Source: JAHFRG01 sp036522275 (lineage in GTDB: Bacteria > Pseudomonadota > Gammaproteobacteria > Burkholderiales > JAHFRG01). Taken from it: 64,000 bases of DNA. The stretch is taken from contig DATDGC010000073.1 in assembly GCA_036522275.1 (NCBI GenBank), forward strand, positions 1 through 64,000. The letters run 5' to 3'. Made by a program: the position numbers and the translations under genes. Shown here in pieces: positions 57,885 to 64,000 of this stretch (position 1 is its first letter; every line of letters starts with the position of its first letter). The notes beneath the pieces were generated by a model. It searched no databases and was not told where the DNA came from. It saw only the letters and a list, made by a program, of their open reading frames with translations.

Positions 57885-58655
57885 TTAAATTACTCGATAC
57901 TTTCCGCCACCTTTAAATTCAAGGTAATTCTGATCACGCAGCACTTGTAGCTGCTGGCGAATTTTGTCCTTAATAAAATTGTTTTTTGGATGCATTTTCT
58001 TTAGTCCCGCTTCGAATCGGTACATATCACTTAATGAAAACTCGGAGACCCCGATTTGCTCAATACAGCGCATCACGTCAAGGGCCCAGCCACGTGCTTC
58101 GATGTTTTTCGTTTTCTTGAGAAAAACGGTTTTTCCCCAGGTCTCTAGCACTTGCTTGTCCGGCACAAACTGTTTGTTCAGGACGTAATGGATCCTACCG
58201 ATTTCTAGGATTTGATCAAGCAGTATGTTGCAACCTACCCAACCTGCTCGTCGAGCGGTGTCCTTAAGAGGTTTTCGCTTTTCAATAATTCTCGGCGCAA
58301 AGAAGTGACCCGGTACCACAAAAAAATTGAGGACCTCCAGGAGGCGTGGGTCGTAGGACAGAAAAAAGAAATTGGGATTGTTGCTCGATTGCAACCGGTC
58401 GAGCATCGTTGCGTACGCACCGTCCGTCACCTTGCGCGCGAAATTATTCTGCTTGCTCTTGAGCTCATACTGCTCGGAACAAACAGAGCAATAAAAATCA
58501 AGAACGGGTCTGTTGTTGCGTTCGCGTTCGATAGGATTTCCACACGAGGCACAAATGATATTACGGCGCGCCCAATCTTCGCTCATCACGCGAATTTTCT
58601 GCGCAGCGCTTGAATAACCGACCACCAGACTAGAGTCCAGCGATAAGGTCTTCAT
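57885..58655 (-). CDS. DpnI-type methyl-directed restriction endonuclease
   Basis: A 256-residue protein that matches DpnI along its whole length. Conserved stretches are IRVMSEDWARRNIICASCGN, NNRPVLDFYCSVCSEQYELK, DGAYATMLDRLQSSNNPNFFF, TARRAGWVGCNI, and the C-terminal DMYRFEAGLKK with IKDKIRQQLQVLRDQ. The catalytic Asp53, Glu64 and Lys66 of the PD-(D/E)XK site and zinc Cys35, 38, 56 and 59 are present. DpnI cuts GATC only when adenine is methylated, so no partner methylase is needed, and none is seen. AT-rich composition suggests transfer. Confidence 0.92.
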   Translation of the reverse strand: MKTLSLDSSLVVGYSSAAQKIRVMSEDWARRNIICASCGNPIERERNNRPVLDFYCSVCSEQYELKSKQNNFARKVTDGAYATMLDRLQSSNNPNFFFLSYDPRLLEVLNFFVVPGHFFAPRIIEKRKPLKDTARRAGWVGCNILLDQILEIGRIHYVLNKQFVPDKQVLETWGKTVFLKKTKNIEARGWALDVMRCIEQIGVSEFSLSDMYRFEAGLKKMHPKNNFIKDKIRQQLQVLRDQNYLEFKGGGKYRVI

Positions 58656-58682
58656 GTTTCCTTTGCGTCCTCTACGGTAAAT

Positions 58683-60461
58683 CTAGTTTGCCGGCTTTAC
58701 ATCACGTAGCCGAATATGCAGTTCCCGCAATTGTTTTTCATCAACCGGGCTCGGCGCCTGGGTAAGCAGGCATTGCGCGCGCTGGGTTTTGGGGAAGGCA
58801 ATCACGTCGCGGATGGATTCCGCGCCCGCCATCAGGGTAACAATGCGGTCGAGACCGAAGGCGATGCCGCCGTGCGGTGGCGCGCCGTATTGCAACGCGT
58901 CGAGCAGGAAACCAAATTTCTGCCGTGCTTCTTCTTCGTTGATGTTGAGTGCGCGGAAGACTTTGGATTGCACTTCCTCGTGGTGAATCCGCACCGAGCC
59001 GCCGCCGATTTCCCAGCCGTTCAATACCATGTCATAGGCTTTGGCGTGCGCCTTCGACGGATCGCTGTCGATGAACGCTTCGTGTCCGTCTTTTGGCGAA
59101 GTAAAGGGATGGTGCAGTGGATCCCAGCGCTTTTCTTCGTCGTTCCACTCAAACATCGGGAAATCCGTGACCCATAGCGGCTTCCAGTCTTGCTCGGCGT
59201 AGCCTTTTCCATGCCCGATTTTTTCGCGCAGCGCGCTGAGAGAGTCGTTCACAATTTTCGCCTTGTCCGCACTGAAGAAAATCAGATCGCCGTCCTGCGC
59301 CGCGCTGCGCTCGAGAACCGCCTTGATAACATTCTCGGACAGGAACTTGAGGATGGGCGACTGCAAACCTTGCGTGCCTCTCGCTTTTTCGTTGACCTTG
59401 ATGTAGGCAAGTCCCTTCGCGCCGTAAATCGCGACAAACTCTGTATAGTCATCAATGTCCTTGCGCGTAAGCGCGCCACCGTTGGGTACACGCAGTGCGG
59501 CGATGCGCCCATCGGACAGCTCAGCGGCGGTACGGAAGACCTTGAACTCGACCGCTTTCATCAAATCGGTAAGCTCGGTAAGCTGCAGCGGCACACGCAG
59601 GTCGGGTTTGTCCGAGCCGTAACGCTGCATCGTTTCCTGGTATGTGAGGCGCGGGAAAGGCTTGGGCAGCTCCACCTGCATTACTTCCTTGAAGAGGTTG
59701 CGGATCAGCTCTTCCATCAGCCCTGTGATCTCGTCTTCGTTCAGGAACGAAGTTTCGATATCAATCTGCGTGAATTCCGGCTGGCGGTCGGCGCGCAAGT
59801 CCTCGTCGCGGAAGCATTTGGTGATCTGGTAATAGCGGTCGAACCCGGCTATCATCAAAAGCTGTTTGAACAACTGCGGCGACTGCGGCAGCGCGAAAAA
59901 CTGCCCGGGATAAATGCGCGACGGCACCAGGTAATCGCGTGCGCCTTCCGGCGTGGATTTGGTGAGTATCGGAGTCTCAATATCCAGGAAACCGTGCGCG
60001 TCGAGGAATTTCCGCACCGCCATCGCGACTTTATAACGCAGCTTGAGGTTCGTCTGCATTTGCGGACGGCGCAAGTCAATCACGCGGTGAGTGAGCCGGG
60101 TGGTTTCGGAAAGATTTTCATCGTCGAGCTGGAACGGCGGTGTGAGCGAGGAATTGAGAATCTCGATCTCGTGCGCCAGCACTTCCACTTCGCCGCTGAC
60201 CAAGTCCGGGTTCACCGTGCCTTCAGGGCGGTGACGCACCTTGCCGGTAACTTTCAAAACGAATTCGTTGCGGATTTTTTCCGCGATCTTGAACATCTCC
60301 GGCCGGTCGGGATCGCATACCACCTGCACCAGCCCTTCGCGGTCGCGCAAGTCGATGAAAATCACCCCCCCATGGTCGCGCCGCCGGTGCACCCAGCCGC
60401 ACAGGGTCACGCTTTGCTGCAGATGCTTCCGGCTGACGAGGCCGCAATACTCAGTACGCAT
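58683..60461 (-). CDS. aspS: Aspartyl-tRNA synthetase
   Basis: A 592-residue class II synthetase of bacterial length. N-terminal OB fold: YCGLVSRKHLQQSVTLCGWVHRRRDHGGVIFIDLRDREGL. Motif 2 is FRDEDLRADRQPEFTQIDIE and motif 3 is GIAFGLDRIVTLMAG; the bacterial GAD insertion domain lies between. Whether it is discriminating (Asp only) or not cannot be told here. The ATG at 60461 gives the family N-terminus MRTEYCG; an ATG one codon earlier exists. It sits downstream of the DUF502 gene. Confidence 0.97.
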   Translation of the reverse strand: MRTEYCGLVSRKHLQQSVTLCGWVHRRRDHGGVIFIDLRDREGLVQVVCDPDRPEMFKIAEKIRNEFVLKVTGKVRHRPEGTVNPDLVSGEVEVLAHEIEILNSSLTPPFQLDDENLSETTRLTHRVIDLRRPQMQTNLKLRYKVAMAVRKFLDAHGFLDIETPILTKSTPEGARDYLVPSRIYPGQFFALPQSPQLFKQLLMIAGFDRYYQITKCFRDEDLRADRQPEFTQIDIETSFLNEDEITGLMEELIRNLFKEVMQVELPKPFPRLTYQETMQRYGSDKPDLRVPLQLTELTDLMKAVEFKVFRTAAELSDGRIAALRVPNGGALTRKDIDDYTEFVAIYGAKGLAYIKVNEKARGTQGLQSPILKFLSENVIKAVLERSAAQDGDLIFFSADKAKIVNDSLSALREKIGHGKGYAEQDWKPLWVTDFPMFEWNDEEKRWDPLHHPFTSPKDGHEAFIDSDPSKAHAKAYDMVLNGWEIGGGSVRIHHEEVQSKVFRALNINEEEARQKFGFLLDALQYGAPPHGGIAFGLDRIVTLMAGAESIRDVIAFPKTQRAQCLLTQAPSPVDEKQLRELHIRLRDVKPAN

Positions 60462-60514
60462 CATGATGAAGGGTCGGAAATTCCGGGATTGAAGTCGGAC
60501 CAAAAGCCGTGCTT

Positions 60515-61120
60515 TTAGCCAGTATTTTTATGATTATGCGGCGCCGCGACTCCCATGGAGATGATGTATTTAAGCGCCTCATCCACGCTCAAGTCGAGCT
60601 CGATAACATCGGCCTTCGGTATCATCAGAAAAAAACCCGATGTGGGATTGGGCGTGGTTGGCACATAAACACTCACGTATTCGCCTTTAAGATAATTGGT
60701 GACATCACCGCCCGGCTGTCCGGTTTGAAAAGCGATGGTCCACGAGCCTTCGCGCGGATACTGCACCAGCAGCGCCTTGCGAAATGCTTGGCCCTGGCCG
60801 GAAAACAGCGTGTCGCTCACCTGTTTGACCCCGCTGTAAATCGTCTTCACTACCGGGATGTGTGAGAGCAGCCATTCCCAAAATTTCACCAGGCGCTGGC
60901 CGAGCATATTGGCAGTGAATAAGCCGGTAAGAAATACCACCAGCAGTGTGAGGATCACGCCCAAACCGGGAATGTGGTAACCGAACAGTGCTTCGGGACG
61001 CCATTCCGGCGGTAACAGGCGCAGGCTCTGATCCATGGTGCTGATCAAAATATCCAGCACCCACAGGGTGATGACCAGCGGTACCCAAATCAGCAGCCCG
61101 GTAATGAAGTATTTTCTCAT
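60515..61120 (-). CDS. DUF502-family membrane protein
   Basis: A 201-residue protein with two N-terminal membrane segments (YFITGLLIWVPLVITLWVL and VILTLLVVFLTGLFTANML). A conserved soluble part with PVVKTIYSGVKQVSDTLF and VYVPTTPNPTSGFFLMIPKADVIELDLSVDEALKYIISMG follows. Its function is unknown. It is consistently found upstream of aspS in betaproteobacteria. The ATG overlaps the zinc-ribbon gene stop by 4 bp. Confidence 0.9.
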   Translation of the reverse strand: MRKYFITGLLIWVPLVITLWVLDILISTMDQSLRLLPPEWRPEALFGYHIPGLGVILTLLVVFLTGLFTANMLGQRLVKFWEWLLSHIPVVKTIYSGVKQVSDTLFSGQGQAFRKALLVQYPREGSWTIAFQTGQPGGDVTNYLKGEYVSVYVPTTPNPTSGFFLMIPKADVIELDLSVDEALKYIISMGVAAPHNHKNTG

Positions 61121-61407
61121 TTACTGGCAGGCGGGGCAGCCGACGGTGCCGCTGGTTTGGCCCCTATGGATTCTTCAGCGGTTTTTTTCGCGTCCTCCGG
61201 CTTGGGCTTGGGCTTGGGCTTGGCCCCGTCCTTGAAATCGGTGGCGTACCAGCCCTTGCCTTTAAGTTGGAATCCGGCGGCGGAAACCAGTTTTTGCATG
61301 CTGGGCTTTCCGCATTCAGGGCAATTGGTCAGCGGGGCGTCGCTGATTTTCCGCAAAACCTCCTTCTGGAAGCCGCAGATAGCGCAGCGATATTCGTAAA
61401 TCGGCAT
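61117..61407 (-). CDS. FmdB-type zinc-ribbon protein
   Basis: A 96-residue protein starting MPIYEYRCAICGFQKEVLRK with two CxxC pairs (CAIC, CPEC) forming a zinc ribbon. A Lys/Pro/Ala-rich tail (KPKPKPKPEDAKK) follows. FmdB-type proteins are named after a regulator of formamidase, but most members are of unknown role. MPIYEY at 61407 is preferred to an ATG two codons earlier. It leads the zinc ribbon - DUF502 - aspS unit. Confidence 0.85.
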   Translation of the reverse strand: MPIYEYRCAICGFQKEVLRKISDAPLTNCPECGKPSMQKLVSAAGFQLKGKGWYATDFKDGAKPKPKPKPEDAKKTAEESIGAKPAAPSAAPPASK

Positions 61408-61503
61408 AAACATCCCCCAAATTCAAAAGACTGCATATTATATCTTAAAGCGCTTGCAATTAAGCGATGCATAAATGGGGGCGATTCAAGCAAACTCAAG
61501 GGC

Positions 61504-62310
61504 TTATTCCCCGATGTGCAGCAACAGCCCGCGCTTCCTCGCGGCGTGGAATGCAGCGAGGAAAATCACCACCCCTGCGGCGAGATAGATCAAGTTGAGC
61601 AACAGCGCGTTGAGCAGCAGATCGGTGCGGAACTGGTGCTCGATCATCACCGCGCGCATGCCTTCGAACACATGACTCGCCGGCAACGCCAGCGCGAGCG
61701 GCTGCAGCCAGCCCGGCAGCACGTTTATGGGATAATACACGCCGCTCACCGGCGCGGCGGCGAAAATCAGCGCCCACGCCAGGCTTTCCGCGCCCAAGCC
61801 CCAGCGCAGCACCAGCGCCGCGACCATCAGGCCGATCGCCCAACCCATCATCATGAGATTGACGAAGAACGCGATAAGCGGCAGACCCATGCTGAAAATC
61901 GAATAATGGTAAAACGGGATTGCCAGGAGCGCAGCGCCGCCCACGCCGATTAAAGTGCGCAGCAGGCTGATGACCAGTTTCGAGCACACCAGCTCGTAAG
62001 GGCGCAGCGGGCTCACAAACAAATGGCCGAGGTTGCGCGAATACATCTCTTCAAAAAAAGTGAGCGAGACGCCCAATTGGCTTCTGAACAGGATGTCCCA
62101 AAGCAAAACCGAAGCAATCAAAAGCCCGGGAGCCTGCGCCACCCAGGAGCTGTTGGTGGTGAGGAACTTCGCGATAAATCCCCACAGGATCATCTGCACC
62201 GATGGGTAATAAGCAAGTTCCAGAATGCGCGGCCAGGATTTGCGCATGAGATACACATGGCGCAGCACCATCGCGCCGATGCGCCGCGGGGAAAATACCA
62301 CCGCGCTCAT
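61504..62310 (-). CDS. ABC-2 type exporter permease
   Basis: A 268-residue membrane protein with about six segments and the ABC-2 phrase DILFRSQLGVSLTFFEEMYSRNLGHLFVSPLRPYELVCSKL. It forms an exporter with the ATPase encoded directly upstream (4-bp ATGA overlap). NodJ-like and drug- or polysaccharide-export permeases have this architecture. No substrate clue is present in neighbouring genes. Confidence 0.88.
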   Translation of the reverse strand: MSAVVFSPRRIGAMVLRHVYLMRKSWPRILELAYYPSVQMILWGFIAKFLTTNSSWVAQAPGLLIASVLLWDILFRSQLGVSLTFFEEMYSRNLGHLFVSPLRPYELVCSKLVISLLRTLIGVGGAALLAIPFYHYSIFSMGLPLIAFFVNLMMMGWAIGLMVAALVLRWGLGAESLAWALIFAAAPVSGVYYPINVLPGWLQPLALALPASHVFEGMRAVMIEHQFRTDLLLNALLLNLIYLAAGVVIFLAAFHAARKRGLLLHIGE

Positions 62311-63065
62311 GACGTGCCCCTCGTTGCCGGCTCGTCTGCGCGCCGGCGCGCGATATCCAGGAACACTTCTTCCAGGTTGCTGCGGCCATAGCGCGTAAGC
62401 AGCGCTTGCGGCGTGCCCTGGTCAACGATTTTTCCTTCGCGCATCATGATCACATCAGTGCACATGCGCTCCACCTCCAGCATATTGTGCGAAGCGACCA
62501 AAAGCGTCGCGCCGCTGTGCTTCTGATAATTTATGAGCAAGCCGCGCATGCGGTCGCCCATATCGGGATCAAGCGAAGCGGTGGGCTCATCGAGCAGCAG
62601 CACTACCGGCTCATTGAGCAGCGACTTGGCAAGCGCAACCCGCGTCCTTTGCCCTGCGGACAGCGTGCCATAGGGCCGGTGCATGAAAGCGCCGATTTGC
62701 AATTCTTCCGAGAGTTCTTCAAGACGCGGCCTGACATTTTTCAACCCGTATAAGCGCGCATACACAGTCAGGTTTTCCGCGACGGTAAGGCGCTTGGGTA
62801 AATCCACGTAGGGGGAAGTGAAATTCATGCGCGGCAGCACGCGGTAACGATGCCGCAAGATATCCTCGCCCAGAACAGTCACGCGCCCCGCAGTTGGCAG
62901 CAGTAAGCCCAGCAATACCGAAAGCGTGGTGGTCTTACCCGCGCCGTTGCCGCCCAAGAGCGCGCAAGTGGTGCCCTGGCGCACGCTGAAGCTCACCGAA
63001 TCCACAGCCAGTACCTTGCCGAAACGCTTGGTCAGGCCCCCAACTGATATTGCGTAATCGCTCAT
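62307..63065 (-). CDS. ABC exporter ATP-binding protein
   Basis: A 252-residue ATPase: Walker A LLGGNGAGKTTTLSVLLGLLLP, signature LSAGQRTRVALAKSLL, and Walker B VVLLLDEPTASLDPDMGDRM. Its end, QGTPQALLTRYGRSNLEEVFLDIARR, is typical of the drug/lipid exporter (NodI/CcmA-like) group. It pairs with the ABC-2 permease. The promoter is expected in the 214-bp gap shared with the divergent bufferin gene. Confidence 0.9.
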   Translation of the reverse strand: MSDYAISVGGLTKRFGKVLAVDSVSFSVRQGTTCALLGGNGAGKTTTLSVLLGLLLPTAGRVTVLGEDILRHRYRVLPRMNFTSPYVDLPKRLTVAENLTVYARLYGLKNVRPRLEELSEELQIGAFMHRPYGTLSAGQRTRVALAKSLLNEPVVLLLDEPTASLDPDMGDRMRGLLINYQKHSGATLLVASHNMLEVERMCTDVIMMREGKIVDQGTPQALLTRYGRSNLEEVFLDIARRRADEPATRGTS

Positions 63066-63279
63066 TTGTGTTTGGCTGAGACGGCGGTTTTTTCCACTAT
63101 TTAGCCGTTGCGCACGTGATTATTGTTCAGATAGGTTCTATACAAAACGCGGGGATTATGCTAGTTTGTCGCTGCCTGAAATTCGGGCATTTTTTATAAA
63201 TCCGGCTCAAATCTGAATTACCCCATAAAAACTGCAGGCAAAAGCTAATTTTAACTTAAATCATCATGGAGAATTGACC
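63066..63279. promoter_or_regulatory. Divergent promoter region upstream of the bufferin-like gene
   Basis: This AT-rich gap separates the ABC exporter operon and the BufA-like gene. Bufferin operons are usually induced by excess copper through an extracytoplasmic sigma factor, but I cannot identify such a promoter here with confidence. GGAG at 63268-63271 is the ribosome-binding site of the BufA-like gene. Confidence 0.4.
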
Positions 63280-63546
63280 ATGACAGCAGTTACGAAACTT
63301 ACGGGAATCGCTCTGGCCTGCGCCGCGGCTGGAATGTTTGTAACAGCCGGCATCGGCAATGCCGTTGCAGCCGAAGGTAAGGTTCGCTGTGAAGGCGTGA
63401 ACGCATGCAAAGGCAAGAGCGACTGCAAGTCCGCCAAGAACGCTTGCAGCCCAGGCCAAAACGCTTGTAAAGGCCAAGGCTATGTGGTGATGAGCGAAAA
63501 AGACTGCAAGGCTGCAAAAGCCAAGGCTAAGCCTACAGGCTACTAA
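63280..63546 (+). CDS. Bufferin-type Cys-rich precursor peptide (BufA/DUF2282-like)
   Basis: An 88-residue secreted peptide: a signal peptide (TGIALACAAAGMFVTAGIGN, likely cleaved after AVAA), then a short Cys-rich region EGKVRCEGVNACKGKSDCKS followed by KNACSPGQNACKGQGY. Regularly spaced NACKG units are typical of bufferin precursors, whose cysteines are turned into thiooxazoles by a DUF692 enzyme to bind copper in the periplasm. The ATG at 63280 has GGAG eight bases upstream. The DUF692 gene follows after 76 bp. Confidence 0.82.
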   Translation: MTAVTKLTGIALACAAAGMFVTAGIGNAVAAEGKVRCEGVNACKGKSDCKSAKNACSPGQNACKGQGYVVMSEKDCKAAKAKAKPTGY

Positions 63547-63622
63547 TCAGCAACCCAAACACTTTGTCTGCTCGACGAGCCCGCAGGGTGTCATGTTCCA
63601 TAGCTTCTGTTATTCTTTTCTT

Positions 63623-64000
63623 ATGCTCCACTCTACCAAATCCCGCAAACCCGATTATTTAGGCTTTGGTCTGGGGTTGAGGATTCCTCACTACGACGAG
63701 ATTCTTGCAACCCGTCCCAGAGTGGATTGGTTTGAGGTTTTGTCTGAGAACTATTTGGTCCCAGGAGGGAAACCTCTCCATTACCTGGAGCGCATTCGCG
63801 CAAATTATCCTGTGGTCATGCACGGTGTGTCGCTCTCGATTGGCGGGTCTGACCCTTTAAACCTGGATTATCTAAAACAACTCAAGGCTTTGGCAGACAG
63901 AATCGAGCCTAAATGGATCTCCGACCACTTATGCTGGACCGGAGTAGGCGGACTAAACCTGCATGACCTGATGCCGCTTCCCTATACCGAGGAAGCGGTG
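63623..64000 (+). CDS. DUF692-family enzyme (BufB/MbnB-like), partial at the right edge
   Basis: The first 126 residues are visible before the window ends. It starts MLHSTKSRKPDYLGFGLGLR and contains IPHYDEILATRPRVDWFEVLSENYLV, YPVVMHGVSLSIGGSDPL and WISDHLCWTGVGG, with the His, Glu and Asp metal ligands of the DUF692 TIM barrel. DUF692 enzymes are multi-iron oxygenases that convert precursor cysteines to oxazolone or thiooxazole groups. Being next to the BufA-like precursor makes modification of that peptide the likely role. A BufC-type partner would be expected beyond the window. Confidence 0.9.
   Translation, partial: MLHSTKSRKPDYLGFGLGLRIPHYDEILATRPRVDWFEVLSENYLVPGGKPLHYLERIRANYPVVMHGVSLSIGGSDPLNLDYLKQLKALADRIEPKWISDHLCWTGVGGLNLHDLMPLPYTEEAV

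Noticed and set aside
59190..60518. Long open frame antisense to aspS (442 codons)
   Set aside because: No recognisable features; aspS on the minus strand explains the openness.

Overview
The window looks like a chromosomal segment of a betaproteobacterium, probably an unclassified or metagenome-derived lineage with methylotrophic potential. It carries the archaeal-type tetrahydromethanopterin/methylofuran (H4MPT/MYFR) formaldehyde pathway. The order of housekeeping genes on the right (FmdB-type zinc ribbon - DUF502 - aspS - nudB - YbhP-like - clsB) is one I associate with betaproteobacteria. No rRNA, tRNA or CRISPR array was recognised.

Region 1 (653-17437) is a C1-transfer supercluster. 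It holds fae, mtdB, mch and fhcB-A-D-C for oxidation of formaldehyde to formate. It also holds cofactor genes: pabB and an RFAP synthase for the H4MPT pterin arm, and MfnD-, MfnE- and MfnF-like proteins plus two more ATP-grasp ligases, a HisA-like barrel and a CitG-like protein, several of them likely for methylofuran. Region 2 (17438-24420) holds gluQ, an O-methyltransferase, a class II glutamine amidotransferase, an MFS transporter translationally coupled to an overlooked 45-residue membrane protein, CinA-like and CBS genes, and glxR. Region 3 (24603-30206) is a GC-rich amidase plus TRAP transporter unit next to a truncated gene. Region 4 (30387-41033) holds Na+/H+ antiporters, a YbdK-type ligase, a lactate-utilisation operon with an embedded methylmalonate-semialdehyde dehydrogenase, an EgtD-like methyltransferase and a PBP7-type endopeptidase.

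Region 5 (about 41300-51414) is the most unusual part, a GC-rich island for phosphonate synthesis. Six tightly packed genes encode phosphonopyruvate synthesis (PEP mutase fused to a nucleotidyltransferase), phosphonopyruvate decarboxylase, 2-aminoethylphosphonate (2-AEP) transaminase, a second nucleotidyltransferase, a PhyH-type oxygenase and a CDP-alcohol phosphatidyltransferase. A second CDP-alcohol phosphatidyltransferase, a GT9 glycosyltransferase and another 2OG-Fe(II) oxygenase lie further along. The simplest reading is synthesis of CMP-activated aminoethylphosphonate and its transfer to a lipid, giving a possibly hydroxylated phosphonolipid. The island sits directly after the 3' end of an Atm1-type ABC exporter gene, and a diverged copy of that 3' end lies at its far side. 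It also has a 14-bp inverted repeat at its borders and an IS91-like transposase remnant.

Region 6 (51415-64000) holds the ABC exporter, clsB and its YbhP-like partner, nadA and nudB. An orphan DpnI-type methyl-directed endonuclease and two small genes are inserted between nudB and aspS. An ABC-2 exporter follows, and at the right edge lies the start of a bufferin (BufA/BufB) copper-peptide locus.

Across the window there is a family of small non-autonomous inverted-repeat elements (about 84-278 bp, plus one lone end). They share 19-21-bp ends, and several have a common core. Their ends supply the stop codon of two genes and abut the start or stop of others.
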